A stretch of DNA of 64,000 nucleotides from Mycobacterium arosiense ATCC BAA-1401 = DSM 45069. GTDB taxonomy: Bacteria; Actinomycetota; Actinomycetes; Mycobacteriales; Mycobacteriaceae. Both the position numbers and the translations under genes were made by a program. Of the stretch, positions 8,052 to 16,512 are shown piece after piece; the first letter of the stretch is position 1; the number at the start of each line of letters is the position of its first letter. The DNA lies in NCBI RefSeq assembly GCF_002086125.1, contig NZ_MVHG01000008.1:1-64000 (forward strand), in the 5' to 3' direction. The notes under the pieces are model-generated. The model worked only from the letters and a program-made list of their open reading frames with translations, was not told the origin of the DNA and did no database searches.

Positions 8052-8099
8052 CGTGAAACCAGTTTCACGCTGGGGGCCGAGCGTGACAGTAACTTCACG
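8052..8099. terminator. Two tandem palindromes between convergent genes
   Basis: CGTGAAAC-CA-GTTTCACG (8052-8069) is perfect; 30 bases on, CGTGACAGTAACTTCACG (8082-8099) is a degenerate second copy with CGTGA/TCACG arms. They sit between the CoA transferase and the LysR gene, which converge, so a bidirectional terminator or dispersed mycobacterial intergenic repeat fits best. Confidence 0.5.
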
Positions 8100-8106
8100 T
8101 TGGGCG

Positions 8107-9009
8107 TCAGGCACGCGGCCCGGTGAGGTGAGCCTCGGCGAGCTTCCGGAATGCGGTCACCAGCCGGCCGCGATCCCCGGCCCGTGTCGCCAACACGACA
8201 TGGCTGGGCTCTACGTTTTCCAAAGGGACCGTGGTGATGTCGGGCCGCAGGCTGGTGCCGTGGACGCCGGCCGTGATCGCGACGGCCTGACCGGAGGCGA
8301 TGAGCTCGAACTTGTCCTCGAGCGCGTCAATGACCGGGCCGCCGGGTGCTCGGCGCCCATCGGGCCGCGGATCGATGCGCCAGAAGGCACTCCACGCCGG
8401 GTCCGAATGCCGCACCTGCGGCATGGGTTCGTCGGCGATGTCATCGAGGGTGACAGATTTCCGGCCCGCCAGGCGATGGTCGATGGGTATGGCCAGCACC
8501 CGTGGTTCGTCGTACAGGATCGTCACGTGCAGCCCTTCGGTCGGGAAGGGCAGCCGGGTAACCACCGCGTCCACCCGATGACCGAGCAGCGCATCGAGCG
8601 CCTGGTCCCAGTCCAAGTGCGTGACTTGAACGTCGGCTTCGGGATGCTCGCGGCGCATTTCTCGCACCGCGGGCGTGACGATCATGCCCATCGTGTACCC
8701 GATGGTGATCCGGCTCGGCTGCGCGGCCGCTCGCGCCTGCGCGGCGGCTTGGGCGGCCGAACGCAGCAGTGCCTTGGCTCGGGGCAGGAACACCTCGCCC
8801 GCCTCGGTGAGGCGGGTGCCCTGTGGGGTGCGGTCGAACAGGCGGACGCCGAGTTGCTGCTCGAGCCGGCGAATCTGGCGGCTCAACGACGGCTGCGCGA
8901 CGCGCAGCGCCGAGGCGGCCCGGCCGAAATGCCGGTGCTCGGCCACGACGACGAAGTAACCCACCAACCGCAGGTCGAGATCCACCAACGGCGATGCCGA
9001 GTCCGTCAT
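8107..9009 (-). CDS. LysR-family transcriptional regulator
   Basis: A 300-residue LysR regulator. The N-terminal winged helix-turn-helix is clear (YFVVVAEHRHFGRAASALRV then QPSLSRQIRRLEQQLGVRLF) and is followed by the two-lobed effector domain. Start chosen at ATG 9009, giving MTDSASPLVDLDLRL before the helix-turn-helix; the open frame extends further upstream without family similarity. It is divergent from the epimerase-like gene at 9176, the usual target arrangement for LysR proteins, and an 8-bp inverted repeat lies between them. The effector is unknown. Confidence 0.88.
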   Translation of the reverse strand: MTDSASPLVDLDLRLVGYFVVVAEHRHFGRAASALRVAQPSLSRQIRRLEQQLGVRLFDRTPQGTRLTEAGEVFLPRAKALLRSAAQAAAQARAAAQPSRITIGYTMGMIVTPAVREMRREHPEADVQVTHLDWDQALDALLGHRVDAVVTRLPFPTEGLHVTILYDEPRVLAIPIDHRLAGRKSVTLDDIADEPMPQVRHSDPAWSAFWRIDPRPDGRRAPGGPVIDALEDKFELIASGQAVAITAGVHGTSLRPDITTVPLENVEPSHVVLATRAGDRGRLVTAFRKLAEAHLTGPRA

Positions 9010-9021
9010 GCGCTCAGTGTA

Positions 9022-9073
9022 ATCACGGCTCACCGCGTCATATGCTGCAAAAGCCCAGGTGAGCTGCCGTGAT
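9022..9073. promoter_or_regulatory. Inverted repeat in the LysR/epimerase divergent promoter
   Basis: ATCACGGC (9022-9029) and GCCGTGAT (9066-9073) are exact complements, and the flanking TCAC/GTGA extends the symmetry. The wide spacing resembles separated recognition and activation sites of LysR regulators. Assignment is positional inference. Confidence 0.4.
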
Positions 9074-9175
9074 ACCTGAATTGCATCGCTTGATGTGAAA
9101 CGGGACTTGGACACCGCTTGCCTGTCGCCGTTGACTTGATGGCGTACGCCTCAGGGGACCAGAAGGGGAACTTCC

Positions 9176-10069
9176 ATGCACGTTTTCGTCACGGGCGCGA
9201 CCGGCCACATCGGGTCCGCCGTTGTCGCCGAACTCCTCGACGCCGGGCATCAGGTCACCGGTTTGGCGCGCTCGGACGCCGGTGCCGCCGCCCTGCAAGC
9301 CGCGGGGGCAACGCCTTGCCGCGGCGACCTCGATGATCTCGACGGCCTGCGGGACGCGGCGGCGGCGTCCGACGGCGTCATTCATCTTGCCTTCAAACAC
9401 GACTTCGACGACTTCGCGCGGGCGGCCGAGACGGACCTTCGCGCTGTCCGCGCCATCGGGGACGCGCTCGCCGGATCCGATCGGCCATTCGTCAGCACGT
9501 CGGGGACACTCCTGCTCTCGCTGCTGGACCAGGGTGGTGTCGCCACGGAGCAGGACACGTTGGCCGCCGGGCCGCGGGTCGACTCCGAGAACGCGGTGAT
9601 CGCGCTCGCCGAACGCGGGGTTCGGTCGTCGGTGATACGCCTTGCGCCGCTGGTGCACAGCGATTTGGATCACCACGGCTTCGCCCACCACCTGATCAAC
9701 GTCGCCCGTGATTCCGGCGTGTCCGGCTACATCGGTGACGGCGCCAACCGGTGGCCCGGTGTGCACACGCTCGACGCCGCGCTGTTGTACCGGTTGGCGC
9801 TCGAAAACGCGCCCGCTGGAACGCGTCTGCACGGCGTAGCCGATGAGGGAGTGCCCTTCCGGGACATCGCCGCCGTCATCGGTCGTCACCTGGGGGTGCC
9901 GACATCCAGCATTGCCGCCGAAAACGCGGGCCACTTCGGCTTTCTCGCGCTTTTCGCATCGCTGGACAATCCGACGTCGAACGTCTTGACGCGCAAAATC
10001 CTCGACTGGCATCCGGAACGCCCCGGGTTGCTCGAGGACCTCGATGCCGGCCACTACTTCGGCGAGTGA
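9176..10069 (+). CDS. NAD(P)-dependent epimerase/dehydratase-like extended SDR
   Basis: A 297-residue Rossmann protein beginning with the nucleotide motif VTGATGHIGSAVV and lacking a clear YxxxK catalytic pair, like the atypical SDRs. AGGGGAA precedes the ATG at 9176. It is divergent from the LysR gene, which probably regulates it, and overlaps the next LLM gene by 4 bases, so the two form a small operon. Substrate unknown; candidates are sugar-nucleotide-like or ketone-containing small molecules. Confidence 0.8.
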   Translation: MHVFVTGATGHIGSAVVAELLDAGHQVTGLARSDAGAAALQAAGATPCRGDLDDLDGLRDAAAASDGVIHLAFKHDFDDFARAAETDLRAVRAIGDALAGSDRPFVSTSGTLLLSLLDQGGVATEQDTLAAGPRVDSENAVIALAERGVRSSVIRLAPLVHSDLDHHGFAHHLINVARDSGVSGYIGDGANRWPGVHTLDAALLYRLALENAPAGTRLHGVADEGVPFRDIAAVIGRHLGVPTSSIAAENAGHFGFLALFASLDNPTSNVLTRKILDWHPERPGLLEDLDAGHYFGE

Positions 10070-10977
10070 GCGACGCCATGGCTGACTCTGTGATCACGAC
10101 GACCCGAAAGGCGCTGGGGCCGGTGGGTGTATGCCTGCCGGTCTCGCTCACCAGCGCGCCCGCGGCCGACCTGTTGCGTGAGGCCACGCGCCGCCTGGAC
10201 GAAGCCGGGTACGGCGTGATGTGGACCAACGAGGCGATCGGCAAGGACGCTCTGGTGCAGCTCGCCGTGCTGCTGGCCGCCACCACGCGAATGACCTTCG
10301 GCACGTGCGTCGCCAACGTCTGGGCCCGGCCGGCCCAGACCATGCACGCCGCGACAGCCCAACTCGCCCAGGCTTATCCGGGCAGGATCGTGCTCGGGTT
10401 AGGGATCGGCTATCCGGAGCAGGCGGTCAGCGTCGGCCGCGAATACGGCAGCCCGGTGGCCACCATGCGTGACTATCTGCAGGCGATGGACGCTCCGACG
10501 TGGCCACCGGCGCCGGATGCGGCCTATGCCCGCATTATCGCCGCCAACGGACCGAAAATGCTTGCGCTGGCCGGTTCGGGAGCCGACGGGGCGCTTCCGG
10601 CCGGGCTGCCGCCGGAGTTCACCGCTGCGGCTCGTCGGGCACTAGGGCCGGACAAGCTACTGGTCGTCGGACTGTCCGTAACGCACGACATTCAGGCCGC
10701 GCGGGAGTCGGTGTCGGCCAGACTCGCTGTGCCGTCTTATGCGGCACGGCTGGCGGAGCTGGGCTACCCGGTTGCTGACATCGACGAGGTGAGCGATCGC
10801 CTGGTCGACGCGCTTGTCGCGCACGGTGACCCGGCACGGATCGCAGCCAAGGTGGCCGAGCATCTGGAGGCCGGTGCGGACCACGTCACACTGCTCCCGC
10901 CGATCGGCGGCGAATTCGCTGCCGGCATAGACCACCTCGAAACACTGGCCCCGGCGTTGACCGAACTCGTCGTCTGA
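10066..10977 (+). CDS. LLM-class F420-dependent oxidoreductase
   Basis: A 303-residue luciferase-like protein, probably F420-dependent (similar to the MSMEG_4141-type group from memory). The region MTFGTCVANVWARPAQTMHA followed by GRIVLGLGIGY is typical. The GTG start at 10066 overlaps the epimerase stop (GTGA); ATG 10078 is an alternative. It is the last gene of the LysR-linked pair and converges on the amidohydrolase gene with only 2 bases between stops. Substrate not predictable. Confidence 0.78.
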   Translation: MSDAMADSVITTTRKALGPVGVCLPVSLTSAPAADLLREATRRLDEAGYGVMWTNEAIGKDALVQLAVLLAATTRMTFGTCVANVWARPAQTMHAATAQLAQAYPGRIVLGLGIGYPEQAVSVGREYGSPVATMRDYLQAMDAPTWPPAPDAAYARIIAANGPKMLALAGSGADGALPAGLPPEFTAAARRALGPDKLLVVGLSVTHDIQAARESVSARLAVPSYAARLAELGYPVADIDEVSDRLVDALVAHGDPARIAAKVAEHLEAGADHVTLLPPIGGEFAAGIDHLETLAPALTELVV

Positions 10978-10979
10978 CG

Positions 10980-12251
10980 TCAGGAGCTGGCCTTGGCCAG
11001 CTGCTTGTCCTGATAAAGGCGCGCCCACTCGGCACGCGACCGGATCGACACGTCCACGTCAATTCCCTTGGCGCGTAAGGCCTTAACGGTCGCCTGCTCG
11101 CGGGGAGTGCGGGCGAACGGGTCCCAACCGAAGAACCGGCAGGCGTTGGCCCAGGTGATCTTGTTGATGTCGGTGGCGTCGGCGCCGGCGGCGTTGAGCT
11201 CGGCCAACACCTGCTCGGGCGCGTCCGGCCAGAAGCAGTCCGAGTGCGGGTAGTCGCATTCCCAGGCGATGTTGTCGATGCCGATCTCGTGGCGCAGCTT
11301 CAGTGACGTCTTGTCGGTGACGTAACAGGCCAGCGAGTGTTCCCGGAAGACGTCGCTGGGCAGTTGAGAGCCGAAGTCGCGGCGCAGCCACTTCTGGTTG
11401 GTGTAGTGGCGGTCGCTGCGGTCCAGGTAGAACGGAATCCAGCCGATACCACCCTCGGAGAAGGCGAATCTCAGGTCGGGATAGTTGCGCATGGCGGGGC
11501 CCCACAGCAGATCCTGGGCGCACATCGCCGAGACCTGGGTGGCCAGGATGATCATGTTGTCGATCGGCGCATCGGGTGCCATGCTGATCGCCCCGAAACC
11601 GGTGCCGATGTGCAGGCACATCACCACGTTCTCCTCCGACAACGTGCGGAACACCGGACCCCAGTAGTCGTCGTCGTGGTAGCTCGGAAGCCCTTCCAGG
11701 TGCGGCAATTCCGGCATGGTGACCGCGCGGCAGCCCTTCGCCGCGACGCGTCGGATCTCGGCGCACATGCCCTCGGGAGTCCAGGTCGGCAAGATCGCGA
11801 TCGGGATGAACCGATCGGGATACGACCCGGCCCACTCGTCGATGTGCCAGTCGTTGTAGGCCGACACCATCACCAACGTGACGTCCTCACGCGTCATGTT
11901 GAGGTGGCGGGCCGAAAAGCCGGTGAACGTCGGGAAACACATCGACGCCAGGATGCCGTTGCGGTTCATGTCGCGGACGCGTTCGTGGACGTCGTAGACG
12001 CCGGGGCGCATCTCCGCGAAGCCGGCGGGATCGCGGCCCCACTCCTCGGCCGGCCACGACACCACCGCGTTGAGGCCGCTCACGCCCTGCGGCCTGCCCT
12101 GGTACATCCACTGGTCGACGCCGCGAGAGTCGGTGACGACGATCGGCGCCTCGTCCTTGTACTTGGCGGGCACATGCCGCAGGAACATGTCGGGCGGTTC
12201 GACCACGTGGTCGTCGATGCTCACCAAAATCAGGTCGTCAACCTTCATCAA
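10980..12251 (-). CDS. Amidohydrolase-2 family metal-dependent hydrolase
   Basis: A 423-residue TIM-barrel hydrolase/decarboxylase of the Amidohydro_2 group. The N-terminal SIDDHVVEPPDMF corresponds to the first metal site, where an ExH is more usual. Other landmarks are CLHIGTGFG, FSEGGIGWIP and the WECDYPHSD motif whose Asp is typical of the metal centre. It is a close paralogue of the protein at 58792-60090, with which it shares the opening block and the DYPHSD end. It is the third gene of an operon with ferredoxin and an EthD-like protein, behind the palindrome at 13006. Likely acts on a ring-derived acid; the substrate is unknown. Confidence 0.82.
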   Translation of the reverse strand: MMKVDDLILVSIDDHVVEPPDMFLRHVPAKYKDEAPIVVTDSRGVDQWMYQGRPQGVSGLNAVVSWPAEEWGRDPAGFAEMRPGVYDVHERVRDMNRNGILASMCFPTFTGFSARHLNMTREDVTLVMVSAYNDWHIDEWAGSYPDRFIPIAILPTWTPEGMCAEIRRVAAKGCRAVTMPELPHLEGLPSYHDDDYWGPVFRTLSEENVVMCLHIGTGFGAISMAPDAPIDNMIILATQVSAMCAQDLLWGPAMRNYPDLRFAFSEGGIGWIPFYLDRSDRHYTNQKWLRRDFGSQLPSDVFREHSLACYVTDKTSLKLRHEIGIDNIAWECDYPHSDCFWPDAPEQVLAELNAAGADATDINKITWANACRFFGWDPFARTPREQATVKALRAKGIDVDVSIRSRAEWARLYQDKQLAKASS

Positions 12252-12290
12252 GCGGTCCTCTCTCGTACTGCGACTCGAGCCGGAAGTCGG

Positions 12291-12605
12291 CTATCCGTAG
12301 TGCTCCGTGGTGGTCTCGAGCAGGCGTGGAATCGGCGCGGGGTCGAGCTGCAGCGCGTCGGACATGTGCAGCTGACCGGCGTTGGCGATCATGTTGTCCA
12401 GAATCGCCTGCAGATCGTCGCCCTCGATCTCGTAGATGGCGACGTAGGGTCCGTCGCCGTCAACGGGCCGCAGCCGCCGCGCCGAGACGAACCCGTCCAG
12501 GGCCACCAGCTCACCCAGATGCACCTCGTCATACCAGGTGTTGTATTCCTGTTCGCGCTCCGGCGAGCTGGGTCGGCTCTCCACGAGGATGATGCCCTTG
12601 GCCAT
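12291..12605 (-). CDS. DUF4286/EthD-like small dimeric alpha-beta barrel protein
   Basis: A 104-residue protein starting MAKGIILVESRPSS and containing YNTWYDEVHL and YEIEGDDLQAIL, which I associate with the DUF4286/EthD-like ferredoxin-fold group. Such proteins assist oxygenases or isomerise and cleave small ring intermediates, often as dimers. It sits between ferredoxin and amidohydrolase in one minus-strand operon, with spacings of about 20 and 39 bases. Start ATG 12605 follows GGGAGGTGGCGACG. No catalytic residue can be named with confidence. Confidence 0.72.
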   Translation of the reverse strand: MAKGIILVESRPSSPEREQEYNTWYDEVHLGELVALDGFVSARRLRPVDGDGPYVAIYEIEGDDLQAILDNMIANAGQLHMSDALQLDPAPIPRLLETTTEHYG

Positions 12606-12625
12606 CGTCGCCACCTCCCTGGCCG

Positions 12626-12994
12626 CTACTCGTAGCGCACCGTGACCGAGTCGGTGTCCGGAACGCCCTGGCACGTCAGAATGTAACCCTCGGCGACCTC
12701 GTCCTCCTCGAGAGCGTCGTTGACCCGCATGGTGACATGCCCCTCTTCGAGCTTGGCCATGCAGGTACCGCAATTGCCGGCCTCGCAGCTGAACGGCGGC
12801 TCCAGCCCGGCGCGTCGCGCGCTCTCCAGCAGCGTCTCGCCCGGGACCCTGGGCACCGAGACCTTCTTGCGGTCGAGGTGAATCGTCACCGTCCCGGCGC
12901 CTGAGCCGTTTGTTTCCGGATCTGTCACCCCTGGGGTCTCCTCGATGATCCGGGTGACCGTCACTGAGACCGCCCCCTTTGCCCGTATTTGCAT
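12626..12994 (-). CDS. 2Fe-2S plant-type ferredoxin
   Basis: A 122-residue ferredoxin with the plant/adrenodoxin-like cysteine pattern C70-x4-C75-x2-C78 and C108 that ligates one 2Fe-2S cluster. It could carry electrons to the Rieske oxygenase at 56578, whose operon shares the same operator type. A TATACT -10-like element (13005-13000) lies 5 bases before the ATG at 12994, so a leaderless mRNA starting at this ATG is likely. An internal GTG at 12964 with AAGGGGG upstream is the alternative start. It is first gene of the operon continuing to the amidohydrolase. Confidence 0.85.
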   Translation of the reverse strand: MQIRAKGAVSVTVTRIIEETPGVTDPETNGSGAGTVTIHLDRKKVSVPRVPGETLLESARRAGLEPPFSCEAGNCGTCMAKLEEGHVTMRVNDALEEDEVAEGYILTCQGVPDTDSVTVRYE

Positions 12995-13005
12995 TCTTCA
13001 GTATA

Positions 13006-13020
13006 GAGAATAATATTCTC
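13006..13020. promoter_or_regulatory. Operator A: GAGAAT-AAT-ATTCTC
   Basis: Perfect 6-3-6 palindrome located between the divergent ferredoxin and acyl-CoA synthetase genes and abutting the ferredoxin TATACT element (13005-13000). It is one of five identical-core sites in the window. A repressor bound here would block the ferredoxin promoter and possibly the synthetase promoter. Confidence 0.75.
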
Positions 13021-13091
13021 ACGAAGCGATAGCATCTTCTCAGGACTGTATGGATGTCGGGTCAGCCCGGTCTGTCAGGGAAGGACGGGAC

Positions 13092-14495
13092 GTGACCGAG
13101 CCGGCGGCGCTCGTGTTCGAGGAACGGCGATTCAGCGCGCCCGAACTCGACGCGTTGGCCGACGGATGGGCCGCGACCCTGGCGAAAGACGGTGTCACCG
13201 CGGGTGATCGCGTCGCGGTCATGGCCTCGAACCGGCCGGAATTTCTCGCCGTGGTGCTCGCGATCTGGCGGCTGGCCGCCACGGCGGTACTCGTCAGCCC
13301 CGCGTGGAAGCGCGACGAGGTCGACCATGCGTTCGCCCTGACCGAGCCGGCGTACGCCGTCGGGGACCACCCAGTGCTGGCCGGTCTGATGCCGATGCTG
13401 CACCTGGACGAGCCGGTCGCCGCCGCGGAGCCGGGGGCCGGCTCACCGCCGCCCGGGGCCGACGCGGCGCTGGTGTTCAGCTCCGGCACCACCGGCCTGC
13501 CCAAGGCCGTCCGGCACACCCACGCCTCACTGGATGCAGCGGTACGGCATTGGCGTCAAGCGCTGCAACTGACGCACCGCGACCGTATCCAGGTCGCGAC
13601 GCCACCGTCACACATCCTGGGGCTGCTGAACCTGCTGACCGCATGGCGGACCGGCGCCGGTGTGCGCCTGCATCCCCGGTTCAACGTCGAGCGGGTGCTG
13701 CAGCACATCGAAAGCGACCGCATCACAGTGGAAATGGCGGTCGCTCCCATCGCGCTGGCCATCGCTTCGCATCCCGGTCTCGAATCCTATGACCTGTCCT
13801 CGCTGCGCTACATCATGTGGGGGGCCGCGCCGGTCAATGCCCACGTCGCCGAGACGGTGACCCGGCGCACCGGAGTGGGTTGGCTTCCGGCCTATGGGAC
13901 CACGGAATTGCCTGTCATGGCGTGCAATCCGATCGAGGACTCCCGCCTGGACACCGTCGGACGGGCGGTGCCCGGTGTGGACCTACGGGTCGTCTCACTG
14001 GACACCGGCGAGCCGGTCGGCCCGGGCGAGGTCGGGGAGATTCAGGCTCGGGCGGCCTCGCTCATGGCCGGCTACTTGCCGGCCGCCGCGACCGGCGAGG
14101 CGATCCGCGACGGGTGGTACCGCACCGGAGATGTCGGCTGGCTCGACAGCGGCGGCTGGCTGCGGATCACCGACCGCCTCAAAGAGATGATCAAGGTGCG
14201 CGGCTTCCAGGTCGCCCCCGCCGAGATCGAGACCGTCTTGCACGCTCATCCCGCCGTCAAAGACTGCGCGGTGTTCGGCATTCCCGACGGACTCAACGGC
14301 GAAGCCGTGGTCGCCGCGGTCACGACGTCCGCGCCCGTCGATGCGACCCACCTGACCGCCATGGTGGACGAGAAACTGGCGTCCTATAAACAGCTGAGCC
14401 GAGTGGTGTTCGTCCCCGAAATTCCCCGCCTGCCCTCGGGCAAGGTGCTGCGCCGAGTGCTGAAGGAGCGCTATGGATGTACGTCTGACAGCTGA
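13092..14495 (+). CDS. Acyl-CoA synthetase (class I adenylate-forming, FadD-type)
   Basis: A 467-residue AMP-binding enzyme that activates a carboxylic acid to acyl-CoA via acyl-AMP. The hallmark motifs are in order: VFSSGTTGLPKAV (P-loop), AYGTTEL, YRTGDVG, and the hinge RLKEMIKVRGFQVAPAEIE, with PSGKVLRR containing the catalytic Lys near the C-terminus. Start set at GTG 13092 (GGAAGGA upstream; MTEPAALVF); ATG 13050 would add 14 residues. Its end overlaps the following acyl-CoA dehydrogenase gene by 23 bases. It is divergent from the ferredoxin operon and shares operator A. Confidence 0.87.
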   Translation: MTEPAALVFEERRFSAPELDALADGWAATLAKDGVTAGDRVAVMASNRPEFLAVVLAIWRLAATAVLVSPAWKRDEVDHAFALTEPAYAVGDHPVLAGLMPMLHLDEPVAAAEPGAGSPPPGADAALVFSSGTTGLPKAVRHTHASLDAAVRHWRQALQLTHRDRIQVATPPSHILGLLNLLTAWRTGAGVRLHPRFNVERVLQHIESDRITVEMAVAPIALAIASHPGLESYDLSSLRYIMWGAAPVNAHVAETVTRRTGVGWLPAYGTTELPVMACNPIEDSRLDTVGRAVPGVDLRVVSLDTGEPVGPGEVGEIQARAASLMAGYLPAAATGEAIRDGWYRTGDVGWLDSGGWLRITDRLKEMIKVRGFQVAPAEIETVLHAHPAVKDCAVFGIPDGLNGEAVVAAVTTSAPVDATHLTAMVDEKLASYKQLSRVVFVPEIPRLPSGKVLRRVLKERYGCTSDS

Positions 14496-15378
14496 ACAAC
14501 AGCAATTGCGCGACGCCGCCGCCAAGCTGGCCGACGATCTAGGGCCGGCCGCGGTGCAGGATCTCGATGACCAGACCCGAATTGCGCGATTGGACAAGCA
14601 GATTGAGAACACCGGCTGGCGGTCGTTGCGTTCCGACGGCGCCTCCGGCGTGGAGGTGGCCATCGTAGCCGAGGAATTCGGCCGGCGGCTGGTGGACACT
14701 CCCTTCCTCGGTCCGGTGCTGGCCGACGATCTCGGCCGCCACGTCGATGCCGACATATCCGCGACGACCGTCGCCCTCGGCGATCGCGTGGTCGACGCCC
14801 GCGGCGCGCGGCGCGCCCTGTGGCTCTCGGCGGGCACCGTTGTCGCCGGTGATGTGCAGGCCGCTCCGGAGAGCGTCGATCTGACGCGGGCCGAAGCGAA
14901 GATCACGGGGTCGCCGGAGACGCTGGGGGAAGTGTCATCCCAGGTCGCCGAGCAGTGGCGGGCTCTCGCTCTGGTCGCCACGACGGCGGACCTGGTCGGC
15001 ATCGCCCGGGGCGCCCACGCCGTCGCGTGTGACTACGCCAAAATCCGCGAACAGTACGGTAAGCAGATCGGCTCGTATCAAGCCATCGCCCACTTGCTGG
15101 CCGAAAGCCTTGCGTTGATTGAAGGTTCGGTGAGCGTGCTGCGGCATGCGGCGTGGGGGGTCGACGAGTTGGCTCCCGCGGAAGCCATTCGGGCAGCCCA
15201 GATCGCAAAGGTGTACTGCGCGCGCGCAGCCCGCACCGTCTGCGAGACGGCCATCCAGGTGCACGGCGGAATCGGTAATACCTGGGAATGCGTGGCGCAT
15301 GTCTATCTGCGCCGCGCCCTCACATCGACCGAGCTGTGGCCGGTCGCGTTGAAGGAGATCGATTTTGAACTTTCGTGA
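14473..15378 (+). CDS. Acyl-CoA dehydrogenase, short subunit with catalytic Glu
   Basis: A 301-residue, shortened acyl-CoA dehydrogenase with a reduced N-terminal/middle part. The C-terminal block HGGIGNTWECVAHVYLRRAL places E272 at the catalytic base position (Glu376 of MCAD), while the GTSQIQ-type flavin element is absent. The following gene has the opposite pattern, so the two probably form a heteromeric alpha2beta2 dehydrogenase like FadE26-27 or FadE28-29 of steroid catabolism. It overlaps the synthetase (23 bp) and the partner subunit (14 bp). Confidence 0.84.
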   Translation: MDVRLTAEQQQLRDAAAKLADDLGPAAVQDLDDQTRIARLDKQIENTGWRSLRSDGASGVEVAIVAEEFGRRLVDTPFLGPVLADDLGRHVDADISATTVALGDRVVDARGARRALWLSAGTVVAGDVQAAPESVDLTRAEAKITGSPETLGEVSSQVAEQWRALALVATTADLVGIARGAHAVACDYAKIREQYGKQIGSYQAIAHLLAESLALIEGSVSVLRHAAWGVDELAPAEAIRAAQIAKVYCARAARTVCETAIQVHGGIGNTWECVAHVYLRRALTSTELWPVALKEIDFELS

Positions 15379-16447
15379 CTCACCCGATGAAGCCGCGTTT
15401 CGTGAGCGGCTGCGAACCTGGCTCGCCGCACACGCCAAGGAGTTCTCCGGCTCGGGCGACGAGTATTGGGCGCGCATGGCGGACTGGCACCGCGCCCTCT
15501 ACGACAACGGCTTCTTCGGCCTGTCCTGGCCACGCGACTGGGGCGGTCAGGACCTGGCGCCCGTCTACGACGTCATCGTCGACGAGGAGCTGGTGCGGGC
15601 GGGCGCGCCGCCACGTCCCAGCGTCGGGTATCTGGTGTACGGCATCGGTGAGCACGCCGGCGACGACCTGCGAAAGCGCTTCCTGCCCGGCATCATCAAC
15701 GGCACCGAGCGTTGGTGCCAGGGCTTCAGCGAGCCGGGCGCCGGTTCGGATCTGGCGTCGTTGACCACCACCGCTCGCCTCGAGGGCGACACGTATGTGG
15801 TGAACGGGCACAAGATCTGGACCAGTTACTCCGACGTGGCCGATTGGTGTTTGTTGCTGGCCCGCACCGACCCTGAGGCCAAGCGTCACCGCGGCCTGTC
15901 GGCATTCGTCCTACAGATGAAACAGCCCGGCGTGCAACAGCGCCCGCTGAAGATGATCAACGGGGTGACCAACGAATTCGGTCAGGTGTTCTTCGACGGT
16001 GCCAAGGTGCCCGCGGACCGGATGGTCGGTGCTCCCGGCGACGGTTGGGCGGTGGCGATGACCGTCGTCGGGCACGAACGCGAGCCCTCCACGCTGGGCT
16101 ATGCGGCGCGCTACGGCAAGCTCGTTCGAGAGCTGTTGTCCCGCAACGACGGTGAGGTATCCGAAGAACTGGCCTGGGCCGCCGTCCAGTCGGATATGCT
16201 GACCCACCACGTGCGCCGGCGGCTGTCCGAACAGCTCGACGGGGTCTCGCACGGCTCGGAAGGGTCGCTGGACAAGCTGCTGATGACCTGGGTGGAACAA
16301 TCGGTCGGGCATGCGGCTCTGGCTGTGACGGGCACGCGCGATCCCGATCTGCTCAGCGCCTACCTGTACAGCCGTGCGCAGAGCGTCATGGGCGGAACGT
16401 CACAAATACAAAAGAACATCATCGCTTCGCGAATCTTGGGATTGTAA
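15365..16447 (+). CDS. Acyl-CoA dehydrogenase, flavin-binding partner subunit
   Basis: A 360-residue acyl-CoA dehydrogenase. WCQGFSEPGAGSDLASL is the FAD/substrate-binding block and MGGTSQIQKNIIASRILGL the C-terminal flavin motif. The position of the catalytic Glu, about 17 residues before GTSQ, is occupied by a non-acidic residue, which suggests that the base is supplied by the short subunit encoded just upstream. The TTG start at 15365 overlaps that gene by 14 bases. The pair probably desaturates a bulky acyl-CoA made by the adjacent synthetase. Confidence 0.86.
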   Translation: MNFRDSPDEAAFRERLRTWLAAHAKEFSGSGDEYWARMADWHRALYDNGFFGLSWPRDWGGQDLAPVYDVIVDEELVRAGAPPRPSVGYLVYGIGEHAGDDLRKRFLPGIINGTERWCQGFSEPGAGSDLASLTTTARLEGDTYVVNGHKIWTSYSDVADWCLLLARTDPEAKRHRGLSAFVLQMKQPGVQQRPLKMINGVTNEFGQVFFDGAKVPADRMVGAPGDGWAVAMTVVGHEREPSTLGYAARYGKLVRELLSRNDGEVSEELAWAAVQSDMLTHHVRRRLSEQLDGVSHGSEGSLDKLLMTWVEQSVGHAALAVTGTRDPDLLSAYLYSRAQSVMGGTSQIQKNIIASRILGL

Positions 16448-16512
16448 AAGTGATCGCGCGAACGCTTGCAAAGCCCGGGTGAAGCGGGTCACGACCATCG
16501 AAGGAGTCTGAC

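Noticed and set aside
8053..9072. 339-codon open frame antisense to the LysR gene
   Set aside because: No recognisable domain, composition rich in Arg/Gly/His typical of a shadow frame; the LysR reading is unambiguous.
11337..12635. 432-codon open frame antisense to the amidohydrolase and EthD-like genes
   Set aside because: Spans two real genes and a spacer without any domain; an antisense artefact.
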